From: Symsagittifera roscoffensis
Taxonomy: Eukaryota; Xenacoelomorpha; Acoela; Convolutidae
Length of the DNA stretch: 64,000 nucleotides
Direction of reading: 5' to 3'
NCBI RefSeq assembly: GCF_963678635.1
Contig: NC_087066.1
Location: forward strand, 2,468,633 to 2,532,632
Part shown: positions 43,086 through 53,497 of the stretch, piece after piece
Layout of the letters: every line of letters begins with the position of its first letter
How positions within the stretch are numbered: the first letter of the stretch is position 1
Translations under genes and position numbers: made by a program
Notes under the pieces: generated by a model
Told to the model about the DNA's origin: nothing
Seen by the model: the letters and a program-made list of their open reading frames with translations, nothing else
The model's database searches: none

Positions 43086-44017
43086 AACCTTGAAGTTAAT
43101 CTTCAAAATCATTTCAGGCGCTAAACAAAATTATTAATATACAATAACGATTGATAAAAAGATCTCAGATCGTTTTCCAAAATTCTGCAGTAATATACAA
43201 AACATGTTTGAAAAATATTTATTGAAAAATAAAAATAAAAATTAGTAGCATGACAATAAATGGTTAGTAATCATAAATCATCCTGTTGTTCCAGCTCCAT
43301 CATCTAAAACATAACAGCAATCATAAACCCACTAATATCATCAAAACACTAAATCTTTCCTTTACACACATTTGAAATTTTATTAAAATTTAAATTCACT
43401 TAATTTTAAAACCAGATCATCAAGGCTTATCCTTGGATCTTAAATCATTTTCTACTTAATTAAATTTTAAATTTGATCATCAAGGCTTATCCTTGGATCA
43501 AACAGAACAACTTTGTTCTCCCCCACCCACTTAATTAGTGTCTAACGACCTCAAACGTCGATTCACTACCCAACCCTTTCTAAAGACCTAAGACTAATAG
43601 AAATTTTTAAACAAAACTAATCATTCAAATTAGGATAAACAGTGAAGAACTTCGGTTATTCATCCTTCACTTGACCCCCCCTCTTACCAGACCCAGGATA
43701 AATCTTAAACTTAGTAAGTTTAAAATAGTATCTAACGAACTACTCGCGTTCTAATTATACCTGAACCTTGTGGATCGATTTACTATTCTCCAACCCTTGA
43801 ACACAATCACTACCCCTAAGTAAGATTAAGTAAGTTAACACCTTAACTTATACTAGCCACGAGAAAGTAAAAAATCATTCTTCGGAATCGATATACTTTT
43901 CTCTCCAACCCTGAACAAACAGACCCAGGTTAAGCTAACCAAAAAATCGTAAGAACTAACAGTTTAAGGAAAATAGAAATCATTTAACAACCTTTTGCAT
44001 CCGTCATCCTAAACCTT
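43086..44017 (+). other. Structured leader with repeated motifs
   Basis: About 930 nt without a coding frame. Contains a 25-bp near-palindrome twice (43415-43439 and 43475-43499), three degenerate copies of a TCGATTYACT...CCAACCCT motif (starting at 43558, 43775 and 43888), and two tandem donor-like sites (GTAAGA at 43820, GTAAGT at 43830). All are conserved in element A. Candidate roles are packaging, internal ribosome entry or splicing control (inference). Confidence 0.6.
43415..43499 (+). repeat. Duplicated 25-bp stem-loop
   Basis: GATCATCAAGGCTTATCCTTGGATC occurs twice, 60 bp apart; CAAGG and CCTTG plus the outer GATC pairs form a hairpin. Also in element A at about 35616-35700. Confidence 0.7.
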
Positions 44018-44485
44018 ATGTCATTTAAAAACCTAGGAAATAAACAAACAATCGTTTTACACAATTGCGAAATAGATAACAAAAAATACGACCTTGTAAT
44101 CACACCTCATACACAAACAGTTGGATACATTCGAACAAAACGACAAACACTAAAAAGAAAAATAATAACGAAACAAAGACAAATAACACGAAAAAGATTT
44201 TCAAAAAATCGAAACGCATTTTCAGAATCAGAAACTAACAGTTTAGACGAACTTTACAAACTAAAAGAATCAATAGATAAAAATTGCCCACTTCACGATC
44301 AATTAAATTTTTCTGACTCAGAAACAACTTCAAATTCATCAAAAAGAGGAAAAAGAAGAATAAAAAAGCAGTATAAACACAAACCAGTACATTTATACAA
44401 TTGGAATCAACCAATTAGACACATTGATAATTACATATTAACAGTCATCGAACGAAAAAATGAGCTCAACGCACACTCCAGGTGA
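44018..44485 (+). CDS. 155-aa basic accessory ORF upstream of gag (element B)
   Basis: Strongly basic: K/R-rich core at residues about 40-65 (T-K-R-Q-T-L-K-R-K) and a second cluster near residue 110 (K-R-G-K-R-R-I-K-K), separated by an acidic Ser/Glu stretch. This suggests nuclear targeting or RNA binding by charge alone; no family recognised. Overlaps the gag start by 26 nt in a different frame. Nearly identical to the A copy with no lesions in either, although gag and pol in both copies are broken. Confidence 0.65.
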   Translation: MSFKNLGNKQTIVLHNCEIDNKKYDLVITPHTQTVGYIRTKRQTLKRKIITKQRQITRKRFSKNRNAFSESETNSLDELYKLKESIDKNCPLHDQLNFSDSETTSNSSKRGKRRIKKQYKHKPVHLYNWNQPIRHIDNYILTVIERKNELNAHSR

Positions 44486-47090
44486 AGAAACTCCAGATGA
44501 TGATGAAATCTTTCCTTTTATAGTAGATGCAGATACTGATAGAGGACAGCACATATTTTGTCAAAATTTACTCGTAAATTTATTTGAACCCGGAATCAGT
44601 CCATGTAAAACAGAGTTCCCCGATGTAAAAATCAAAAGACAAATCATAGATCACTACTTAAAAGATATATGCAACATAACACAACAGTATGGAATCTACT
44701 CCATAGAATTCACCTCACCAAACCATAATAATAGAAAATATACAATTCAAACAGACGATCTTGATTTAGAATTTTCAGAAGTTTTTTCAGAATATATAAA
44801 AAGCATCCAATATCAAAACTCACAAAGAGCAAACTCCATATTCACCAATGAAGTTTTCGCAATAATATATAGTTATATTTCAATATTAGAAAACGAAATC
44901 CCACTAACAAATGTCTCACCGACAGAAACATCCAAACATTTGAAAGTACGACATGAAATCACACTACTCTCTAGTTATTTAAACATCATTAAAGAAAATT
45001 TCACGAAAGACGACGTTTCACAACATACAAAACACGATCTACAAAAAATTTTAGCATGGTTCATAATAGATTATTTCACACACAATATTGATTTAATTGC
45101 ACAAGCAAGAAAAAATTTTAGACCCCAAAACTCGAACGATGATACCGCTATCACAGAACAATCAGATTATGTTTGGGACCCCGAATGGTCTCATCCCGCA
45201 TTTATAAACTTCCCACAATCAATCTCAAGTCAAGCAATAAGTACGATATCTTACATAAGAGATTATGTAAAAGTAATACCATTAACCATTGATGCGACAC
45301 CATTAAACTATAATACATTTTTACCCGATACACAAAATAATAGTTTAAACTCTACAGTTATACACAATGAAAACCTCAATGGAACTAGGAATCTTACTCA
45401 ACAAGATATCCAGACACCATCACACTTCATAAATGAAGAAATTGTACACACAACAACTACACAACAAAGTATTTCACCAATACGCCCAAATTTAACAACA
45501 CCAAGAAATACAAATCCTTCACAAACACAGGTAACCTTACAATCAACCGTTAAACCTTCGGTTGCCCCTAAATATTCACATATGGATTACCAAACATACA
45601 GACCCATGACAATACCATCAAAAACACGCAAAACATTCACTAGAAACAACTTTGCAGACCATAATTATAATTATACACATCCATCAAAAACATATAATCA
45701 ACCACAAAGAAATTTTAACCAATATACAAGATCTCGAAATTGGGATAACCCAATGACCCAACCTAATTCAATAAATTTCCAAACAAATCCTCCACAGGAT
45801 CACAGTGAAAATTACCCATTTTTTCAACAAAATAAAAATAAAAAACAAACATCTTATCAAATGGATTATTTATCCTCAGATGATGATTTCTTACAACCAG
45901 ATATATTTGCACCAAATACTCAAGAATATCGTAGACAAGGAATACAAAGAACACGTACAAATCATAGAAATTTTTCTCCACAACCAATAGATGCACAACA
46001 TCAACAACCAATTCAACAACAAAATTTAATTAATACACAATCTTTTCAACCAATTCAACAACAAAATCCAATGACTGCACACTCGTATCAAGCATCACAA
46101 ATGCAAAATGAAATACCACTACCATATTATCTCCAACAACATGAAATAACAAGAAACCAACTTTCGAATTTTTCTCAAATGCCAAATGCAGCAGAATCAT
46201 TACAAATGACAATGAATCCATACCTTATGGGTGGATCATCAATAACATCAAACAAACCTTTAATGGTTTTCACAGGAACAGACCCTGAATACTCTGTAGA
46301 AGATTATTTAAATGCAGAAACAGCAAACCTGATTTTAAATATTGGACCTGAACCAATTAATACGCCACTACATCAAAATTGGATACATCGACGCACAGCG
46401 TTAATACAAACAACCTTAGATGGCGCAGCCCAAAAATGGTTTTCAGTACTACCTCAAGAAATAAAATCAAACTGGAAAAGGTTTACACAAGAATTTTCAA
46501 AAATGTTTGACTCCGAAAGAAACAAACAACAACAAAGAGTTTTATGTAATGAAATTCGCAGATTACCAAACGAAACCATCAAGCAAATAGCAGTACGAAT
46601 CGAAACACTAGTTCGAAAAGCAATTTCATTAAATACACATGACTATAAAAACACAAAGATGACAGAAATCTTAATGATGACCTTAACACCACAATTAAGG
46701 AAAATAGCAATAAAAAAGAGAGCATCCCATCCTTCTTCAATTCGAGAACCCGATTTAGATTTTCGAAAACTAGTAGACAAATTAGAACAAGCAGAAATCA
46801 CGATGAAACTAGAAGAAACGGAAAATCTGAAATTACAATACGTTAACAAAATTGAAACGACTCCCACTAATATTAATAATATACAGGAATCAGAGACAGA
46901 TCTCGTTGAAAAAATCACTGAAATACTCAATATTTACGAAAAGAACCCAAACTTTAAAGGCAAACCATCTTTCAAAAAATGGTGTAATTATTGCCGACAC
47001 AGTATTTCCGAATGTAGACAAAAACAGCAAGACAATCAAAATAAACCTCAAAAAATAAAGAACCAAATAAATCATTCTATCAATACATGA
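44460..47090 (+). CDS. gag: Gag of element B
   Basis: 876 residues before a frameshift. Acidic N-terminus, a helical block to about residue 230, a Gln/Asn/Pro/Thr-rich middle (about 300-590) and a capsid-like helical region (about 600-800). The nucleocapsid knuckle near residue 845 has lost 9 nt relative to A, giving C-x2-C-x-H-x4-C instead of C-x2-C-x4-H-x4-C, so zinc binding should fail. A 1-nt loss near 47055 ends the frame early, 40 nt after that. A CAG/GTGAAG donor-like site, conserved in A, lies seven codons after the ATG (44481/44482) and could provide a short leader for spliced RNAs. Confidence 0.85.
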   Translation: MSSTHTPGEETPDDDEIFPFIVDADTDRGQHIFCQNLLVNLFEPGISPCKTEFPDVKIKRQIIDHYLKDICNITQQYGIYSIEFTSPNHNNRKYTIQTDDLDLEFSEVFSEYIKSIQYQNSQRANSIFTNEVFAIIYSYISILENEIPLTNVSPTETSKHLKVRHEITLLSSYLNIIKENFTKDDVSQHTKHDLQKILAWFIIDYFTHNIDLIAQARKNFRPQNSNDDTAITEQSDYVWDPEWSHPAFINFPQSISSQAISTISYIRDYVKVIPLTIDATPLNYNTFLPDTQNNSLNSTVIHNENLNGTRNLTQQDIQTPSHFINEEIVHTTTTQQSISPIRPNLTTPRNTNPSQTQVTLQSTVKPSVAPKYSHMDYQTYRPMTIPSKTRKTFTRNNFADHNYNYTHPSKTYNQPQRNFNQYTRSRNWDNPMTQPNSINFQTNPPQDHSENYPFFQQNKNKKQTSYQMDYLSSDDDFLQPDIFAPNTQEYRRQGIQRTRTNHRNFSPQPIDAQHQQPIQQQNLINTQSFQPIQQQNPMTAHSYQASQMQNEIPLPYYLQQHEITRNQLSNFSQMPNAAESLQMTMNPYLMGGSSITSNKPLMVFTGTDPEYSVEDYLNAETANLILNIGPEPINTPLHQNWIHRRTALIQTTLDGAAQKWFSVLPQEIKSNWKRFTQEFSKMFDSERNKQQQRVLCNEIRRLPNETIKQIAVRIETLVRKAISLNTHDYKNTKMTEILMMTLTPQLRKIAIKKRASHPSSIREPDLDFRKLVDKLEQAEITMKLEETENLKLQYVNKIETTPTNINNIQESETDLVEKITEILNIYEKNPNFKGKPSFKKWCNYCRHSISECRQKQQDNQNKPQKIKNQINHSINT

Positions 47091-48322
47091 AAAAAGATCA
47101 AAATCTACCGAACAAAACAGTCCACAGCAACAACAGTTCAGGAAAACCACTCCCGAACAATACAAATTATACAAGAAATCAATCACCATATAACTCAAGT
47201 TATAGAGGAAGATCACCAGAACGAAGAAACACGCATAATTCATCACAAAATCACTACAATAGACCAAATAGTCGAAATAACTACTCCAGATCAAATTCAA
47301 ATACACAACGATTTGTTTCTAGATCTATTTCCCAATCAAGAAATAACTACTATCCAAACAACCAATCACGAAATTCATCATACAATAGGAATAGAAACTA
47401 CTCTTATAATCGAAATAGAAGTTATTCAAACAACCGAAACCAGAATTACCCGAACAATCAATCAAGGAATAACTCATATAATAGATCGAACTATAACAGA
47501 CCAAACAATAATTACCAAAACAGATCGCGAAATAATTCACAAAATCGACACCCAAGTTATAATAATCGTTATAGAAATTATTCCCAATCACCACACCGGA
47601 ATAATAATAACTATAATAATTCTAATAATCGCCACAGAAGTAGTACACCTAAACATCAAAGACAAATCAATCAAGTACAATCTAATCCAGAAACAACATC
47701 AGACCCTCCAGGTATTGATGACACAGTAACTGATACGTTACAACTCAATCAAATAAACTGTACATCATCAGATTCAGAAAGTGATATTGAAAACACTCTT
47801 TCTATCAATATGATAAAAGTCGAAAATGACTATGAATCTGTCATATATGAACAACCCTTTCCATCACACATATATGAAAATCAATCAGAATTTCTTCAAA
47901 ATTATTACACTACACCCATAAATTCCACACCAACGACGCAAGAAACAAACGAGATTAACACTACAGATCAAACCAATAAAAATACCAAAACAAAATGCTT
48001 CAATACAAACCACATTTATCAAAATATACAAAAAGAACACCCCAAAGAAAAAATTTGGACAATACCATTTCTCTTAGAAAGCCCAAGAAATAAAGAATTT
48101 CAACCACCAGACCTTGAAATAGATTTTTTAATTGATTCAGGAGCAGAATCAAACATAATAAACATCCCCACATGGAATGAAATAAAAACCTTACACCCAA
48201 AGCTAACACCTCTTGAAACCTCCAGCAAACTAGCAACAGCACAAGGATCAACATTGATAAACCCAAATCCAATTATTTCTCCTCCCCACCAGAACAATGG
48301 AACAAAGCAAAATTTTAAATAA
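47087..48322 (+). CDS. gag-pro: Gag low-complexity region and protease of element B
   Basis: Continues Gag in the shifted frame. The first 190 residues are dominated by Asn, Arg, Tyr and Ser (Y-N-R-N-R-x-Y-S-type repeats), a prion-like, RNA-binding-type composition. Then an acidic segment and the retropepsin active site L-I-D-S-G-A-E-S at about nt 48127-48150. A net loss of 5 nt near 48263 scrambles the last 20 residues, so the protease C-terminus is not intact in this copy. Confidence 0.85.
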   Translation: MKKDQNLPNKTVHSNNSSGKPLPNNTNYTRNQSPYNSSYRGRSPERRNTHNSSQNHYNRPNSRNNYSRSNSNTQRFVSRSISQSRNNYYPNNQSRNSSYNRNRNYSYNRNRSYSNNRNQNYPNNQSRNNSYNRSNYNRPNNNYQNRSRNNSQNRHPSYNNRYRNYSQSPHRNNNNYNNSNNRHRSSTPKHQRQINQVQSNPETTSDPPGIDDTVTDTLQLNQINCTSSDSESDIENTLSINMIKVENDYESVIYEQPFPSHIYENQSEFLQNYYTTPINSTPTTQETNEINTTDQTNKNTKTKCFNTNHIYQNIQKEHPKEKIWTIPFLLESPRNKEFQPPDLEIDFLIDSGAESNIINIPTWNEIKTLHPKLTPLETSSKLATAQGSTLINPNPIISPPHQNNGTKQNFK

Positions 48323-51300
48323 GCCATTTAAACAAATATTCCATATCACTGACATTAAATATAATATCATTGGAATACCATTTATTTCGAAGTACATACC
48401 AACAATTAACATACTAAATAGTAAAATATTAATCAAAGATAAATATACAAAAACAAAAGAAACATCCTTAACATTTTTTCAAAGATTAAATAAACAACCA
48501 CCATTCTTTTCAAAATTCTACCCGATATTTAACCAACAAAGAAAACACTTGAAACCACTATCAGGAAATATCTATAATTTTTCAATCAAACAAGTTCACC
48601 AATATGATAAAGAACAAAACAAACAAAAATTTTATATGTCAGAATTTGAATTCAAACCTATTCACAAATTTTTCAAAATCACAATCTCATCCATAAAATA
48701 TTTGAAAAATTCGAATTCAGATATCATTTCCTTACATGTCTATAACAACACACCTTACCAAGTAACATTACCTTTAGGACTTTTAGGATATTGTGAAACC
48801 AACGCTACAATATCACCAATACACGAAAAAGCCTATCGCGTAAATAATATACTCCAATTACTAGATATTTGCCAATCTACAATTCTTAATGAAGAATTAT
48901 CTATAAATAATATAATAAGTAACGAAAACAGAAATACGGATTATTTCACAAAAACTCCATATTTCAAACCTACATTCAACATAAGTAACTACACGGAGGA
49001 CCAACAAAAATTTTTAACAATGTTTAATTTCCAACATTCACAAATAACACAAGACGAATTCGAAAAGTTAGCCAAACAGCTAATTAAATATTCATCAGTC
49101 TATGCAACATCAAAATTCGATGTTGGCAAAATCAGTTCATCACTACATCTCCCGTTAAAACCAGACGCAGTTTTCAAAAAACAGAGAGCAAGTAAAGTAC
49201 CAATTCACTTACATGATAAAGTGAACAGATTACTCGATATTTTAGAACAATACAACATTATATCACCAGTTAATAAAGAAGAACAACCAAAAGGCAACAC
49301 ATTTATCAACCCCGTTATCATTCTAGCTAAAGGAGAATCATTAAAAATCGTTCTCGATGCTAGGTACCTCAATTCACTCATAGATGAATCAAAATGTAAT
49401 TGGCCCATTGAACCAATACAAGTTATTTTAACAAAAATAAACGGCAAATACTTTACAACCGCCGATATGAATAGTGCATACAATCAAATGCCACTAGATG
49501 AACAATCACGACGTTTAACACAATTTGTTATCGGAAACCAACAATATGAATTCAACCGCTTATTCTATGGAATATCCATAGGACCAGCAGCATTTTCAGC
49601 TTTTATGAGCAAAATTTTTAGACCACTAATACTCAAGAAAAATGCAATCACCTATTTAGACGATGTTTTTATGCAATCACAAACAAAAGACGAGATGTTC
49701 AATGTTTTAGAAAAATATCACCAAATACTTCAGAACGAAAATCTGAAGGCCGCCCCCGATAAATCACACTTCTTTTTGACAAGAGTTAAATTCTTAGGAC
49801 ATAATATAGAAAGAAAAACAATCACTCCATTGAAATCACGCATTGACGCTATTCAAAAACTTCAACCACCAACAAATAAAAAGAAAATCCAAGAATTTCT
49901 TGGAATGTTAAACTTTTTAAGTAAATATGTTTATAAAATGCAATTATATCTACGACCATTTTATAACATCCTTAGACAACAAAATAATTTTGAATGGAAC
50001 ACAGAACATCAAACACGATTTGAAGAAATAAAGAAACTTTTAACTGAACAAATTTCAAACACAATTCCAGATTCAAATCAACCATTTTATGCAATGTGCG
50101 ATGCTTCGAACTTTGGCATCGGTGCAGCACTATTACAATCACATAATGGTACAAATAAAATGAACCTCATATCAGCAAATTCTCGATTATTCACTCAAGC
50201 AGAGCTACGACTCTCAACTCTAATGAGAGAATGTACAGCCATAATATATACACTGACAGAATATGAATTTCTGATACTTGGATCAAAACATCCAACAGTG
50301 CTATTCACAGACCATAAACCAATCATCTTTCTCTTTACACAAAAATCTAACCCAAACCACCGAGTTTACAGATTTCAACTAATTCTAATGAAATTTCCAA
50401 ACTTACATATAGTTTGGACTGCAGGAAAAAATCTTGCATTACCAGACACCTTAAGTCGAAATACACCACCTGAATTACTTACACGAAAAACAACAGTTGA
50501 AATACCCAAAAACATAAAATTCTACCTTGCAGAAAACGAAACATCACCCCGATTGGAATGCAAATATGCAGTAAAAACTGATATTGAACAATCACAAATA
50601 AATAGTTTACAACATTTCCCACTTTATTTAGATTGTCAAAATAATCATTATGAAGTTGATTTACTTGGAACATCAACTTTCAAACCAATCCCATATTCTC
50701 AATGGATAAAAAATAACACCCAACAAAAACGAACAAAACAACACCCGCCTAAGAAAGACCATTTTCCACTAATTGAAAAAGAAGATTTAACTGATAAAAT
50801 AAATTTATCAGGACCACAAACAAATGATTCAAAATACACAATAAATCAAGTTTTTGACCTTCATGACCCACTTGATACAATACCCTTATCTAAATTCGAA
50901 ATTGAAAACATTTTTCTCCCTCCAACAGAAACGATTACAATTTCAACACTAAAACAATATCAAAATCTTGACCCGATAATTCGACAACTGAAATCATGGC
51001 ACAAATATAAAACTAAACCTATTAAAGCAGATTCAACTATTTTAGGAAATAAAACACTACTCCGATACTTTCGCAAATTTAACAACACAACAATTAACGA
51101 AAATACAGACCTTTTAGAGTATAACCTGAATGAATCTACAGTTCCATGTCTCCCTTTAAGTATGATTCTTATAGCTTTTAATATTTCACATACACAAAAT
51201 ATTAAAGGACACTCTGGATCAGAAAAAACATATTCAAATTTTATACAAAATTTTTACTTCCCAAATGCACCAATTTGGATAAAAGTACTATGCAATGACT

Positions 51301-52190
51301 GTATAGTATGTCAACTAAATAAACCTTACCCAAATCAAAAACAAATAGCACAAAAACAAGATTTTAAAGGACAAAGTTTGTACTTTAATCATCGTATCTC
51401 ATTTGATACTAAAGGACCAATTTCACCCTCATCAGAAGGAAACTCCTACATTATGGTAATTGTTGACGCATTTACACATTATGTAGCACTTAACCCAGTA
51501 CCACATTGTAACGCTTATTACGCTTACACAACACTCTATGAACACTGGATAGCAAAATTCGGACTACCAGAAATTTTAGTTACAGACAACGGTACAGAAT
51601 TCATAAATAATGAAATTATCACACTATGTCATTTATATAACATTAAACACAAACCACGTACATCTCATGCACCTTGGACAAACGGCTTAGTCGAAGGTAT
51701 GAACCGTTCATTACAAGAATATCTTAGATGTATCATCAACGGAAATGATACAAAATATACCGAATGGTCAGCAGATGTAAAATTATTTCCCTTAGCATAT
51801 AATTCACAAATAACGACAACTTTAGGAATTTCACCATATGAAATGGTTTTTAACCAAAAGCCACGCAAACCAATAATGTTTACAGCAAATTCTCATAAAA
51901 ACGCACAAGGTTATTGTCAACCAAATAAAGACTCAATTTGTTATAACTTACCTTTACATACACACGATGAAGATCATTTTCATCACCCACAAATTCTTAA
52001 ACTAGCCTCCGGTACACACACCGAATGGATTCTAAATAGAGATAAAAAACACAATGAAATTTATCAAAAAATAACAAAAAAGTTATTACAAAGACAAAAC
52101 ATTAATGAACAAATCAATTCACGTTTTACACAAGCCTCAGAATTAAAAATTGGAACATTTGTTTTAATACCTAATTTTAATACTCAATAA
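48297..52190 (+). CDS. pol: Pol (RT, RNase H, integrase) of element B
   Basis: 1,297 residues. A linker of about 280 residues precedes RT; RT has D-A-R-Y-L-N, D-M-N-S-A-Y-N-Q and the catalytic Y-L-D-D near nt 49655. RNase H has C-D-A-S-N-F-G-I-G near nt 50097, ending at L-P-D-T-L-S-R. Integrase has an H-x-S-G...C-x2-C zinc region (about nt 51199-51310) and catalytic residues in V-D-A-F-T-H, D-N-G-T-E-F and E-G-M-N. The enzymes copy the RNA and insert the DNA. The stop at 52190 results from a 1-nt gain; the GPY/F module follows in another frame. The Met at 48297 is internal, since the intact frame comes from Gag-Pro. Confidence 0.9.
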   Translation: MEQSKILNKPFKQIFHITDIKYNIIGIPFISKYIPTINILNSKILIKDKYTKTKETSLTFFQRLNKQPPFFSKFYPIFNQQRKHLKPLSGNIYNFSIKQVHQYDKEQNKQKFYMSEFEFKPIHKFFKITISSIKYLKNSNSDIISLHVYNNTPYQVTLPLGLLGYCETNATISPIHEKAYRVNNILQLLDICQSTILNEELSINNIISNENRNTDYFTKTPYFKPTFNISNYTEDQQKFLTMFNFQHSQITQDEFEKLAKQLIKYSSVYATSKFDVGKISSSLHLPLKPDAVFKKQRASKVPIHLHDKVNRLLDILEQYNIISPVNKEEQPKGNTFINPVIILAKGESLKIVLDARYLNSLIDESKCNWPIEPIQVILTKINGKYFTTADMNSAYNQMPLDEQSRRLTQFVIGNQQYEFNRLFYGISIGPAAFSAFMSKIFRPLILKKNAITYLDDVFMQSQTKDEMFNVLEKYHQILQNENLKAAPDKSHFFLTRVKFLGHNIERKTITPLKSRIDAIQKLQPPTNKKKIQEFLGMLNFLSKYVYKMQLYLRPFYNILRQQNNFEWNTEHQTRFEEIKKLLTEQISNTIPDSNQPFYAMCDASNFGIGAALLQSHNGTNKMNLISANSRLFTQAELRLSTLMRECTAIIYTLTEYEFLILGSKHPTVLFTDHKPIIFLFTQKSNPNHRVYRFQLILMKFPNLHIVWTAGKNLALPDTLSRNTPPELLTRKTTVEIPKNIKFYLAENETSPRLECKYAVKTDIEQSQINSLQHFPLYLDCQNNHYEVDLLGTSTFKPIPYSQWIKNNTQQKRTKQHPPKKDHFPLIEKEDLTDKINLSGPQTNDSKYTINQVFDLHDPLDTIPLSKFEIENIFLPPTETITISTLKQYQNLDPIIRQLKSWHKYKTKPIKADSTILGNKTLLRYFRKFNNTTINENTDLLEYNLNESTVPCLPLSMILIAFNISHTQNIKGHSGSEKTYSNFIQNFYFPNAPIWIKVLCNDCIVCQLNKPYPNQKQIAQKQDFKGQSLYFNHRISFDTKGPISPSSEGNSYIMVIVDAFTHYVALNPVPHCNAYYAYTTLYEHWIAKFGLPEILVTDNGTEFINNEIITLCHLYNIKHKPRTSHAPWTNGLVEGMNRSLQEYLRCIINGNDTKYTEWSADVKLFPLAYNSQITTTLGISPYEMVFNQKPRKPIMFTANSHKNAQGYCQPNKDSICYNLPLHTHDEDHFHHPQILKLASGTHTEWILNRDKKHNEIYQKITKKLLQRQNINEQINSRFTQASELKIGTFVLIPNFNTQ

Positions 52191-52668
52191 AGGAATTTCT
52201 AAAAAATTACAACCCCTTCGAAAAGGACCATACCAAATAATTGCAAAACCCACTGATGTCACATATAAAATTACCGACTCAAACAAAAAAGAAATCGTTC
52301 AACATCGAAACAACCTATTACCTTATTACCCAAAAGAATACGCACTCCGCGAATTAACTCAATTATATTCTTTCACAGGATTAAAAATCATTCAAAATGA
52401 ACCACATCTGAAAAACACAGAACAAAATGATAACCCCACCGAAAATCAAAACACAAAACCAATCGCCACCAAAATCAATACACAAAACCATAAAGAATCA
52501 CCAAAACAAAGAAAAAATAGAAAAATGACCGAACAAATAATACCCCAAGAACAAATCGACAAATCAGAAAATAGAAAAACAACAAGACTCCGAAATCAAC
52601 CACGTAAAAACTATAAAATATTCATCCCCCAATCTAAAATTTTAAAGAAAGTGGAATTTCAAAAGTAA
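52191..52668 (+). CDS. pol: C-terminal tail of Pol (element B), after a 1-nt gain
   Basis: Frame shifted by +1 relative to Pol. Encodes the GPY/F-type integrase end (L-R-K-G-P-Y-Q near nt 52215) and a hydrophilic Lys/Asn/Gln-rich tail ending at TAA 52666-52668. Same tail as A. Confidence 0.75.
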
Positions 52669-53113
52669 TTTTAACATTATACTTCACTATCTTGAAACCT
52701 TTGAAACATTTTTCATTTACATTTTTCAAAATAACATGCTGACAAGTACGTAATAATTCTAGTTCAAAATAGACCAATAGGATTCATCCAATCCGTCACT
52801 TTCTCTAACTCAAACTAAGACCAATTAGACGAATCATATAGAACTCCAGGCACATCTATAACTATAACTTTACGACCTCCAGGTCAAAAATAAGCAAACC
52901 ACTCCGAATTGACAACTAAAATAAATATCACCATAATACCGTACCCCTCCCTTATCTAATAACCCAAAGATCAACAATATTTCCCCAACTCAGACCACGA
53001 ATACCCCCAAAGCAAATTTGTTAACTTAGCCTAAAGTAACAAAATGAACATTTTAATTAGCCTAAAGTATAAAAATCTCACCATACCCCGGATCATTTGA
53101 CAAACAAAAATAA
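52669..53113 (+). other. Spacer between pol and the accessory cluster
   Basis: About 445 nt, conserved in A (25993-26437), with no reading frame longer than a few dozen codons. Contains a duplicated TTAGCCTAAAGTA motif at about 53026 and 53059. Possible site of splice acceptors or promoters for the accessory genes. Confidence 0.5.
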
Positions 53114-53266
53114 AGAAAAAGACGACCTCCCAGTCACCATGAAAATTGCCCCCAACAATTTTTTACAAAACTCAACCCACTTGTCAAAAAACTAATAAAT
53201 AATCCGACCACACTAGAAAATCGCCTCAAACAGCAAAAAATATTCGACCAAGAGATCATTTCTTAA
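53114..53266 (+). CDS. 50-codon frame without ATG, in frame with the next ORF (element B)
   Basis: Opens after TAA at 53111-53113 and ends with TAA at 53264-53266; the ATG of the next ORF follows at once and is in the same frame. Lys/Arg start, then a helix-like Lys/Gln/Leu-rich stretch. No in-frame ATG. Unchanged in reading frame in A. It could be the end of a spliced product, or a readthrough partner of the membrane protein. Confidence 0.4.
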   Translation, partial: RKRRPPSHHENCPQQFFTKLNPLVKKLINNPTTLENRLKQQKIFDQEIIS

Positions 53267-53497
53267 ATGCTATTCTCTCAATCAGTTACTCAAATAATCA
53301 TAAATCTTAAACATTTTTTTACAATACTTGAAACCTTTATAATATTTCTTTTTGATATACTTGAATCTTTTCTAATAATCCTAATCATTTTTTGTAACAT
53401 TTTTTTAATTTTCTACACTATACTCGAACTATTCCTCCAACTTTCCAAAACCCTTGATTACATCCACAGGTACGATTCATATAACTTGTCTAAATGA
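53267..53497 (+). CDS. Small hydrophobic membrane protein (element B)
   Basis: 76 aa, with a long Ile/Leu/Phe segment (about residues 18-58) that can span a membrane once or twice, then a short polar tail. ATG immediately after an in-frame TAA; stop overlaps the next ATG (ATGA at 53494-53497). Size and composition recall small viral ion-channel or fusion-helper proteins, but no family is recognised. Conserved in A with a few conservative changes. Confidence 0.65.
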   Translation: MLFSQSVTQIIINLKHFFTILETFIIFLFDILESFLIILIIFCNIFLIFYTILELFLQLSKTLDYIHRYDSYNLSK

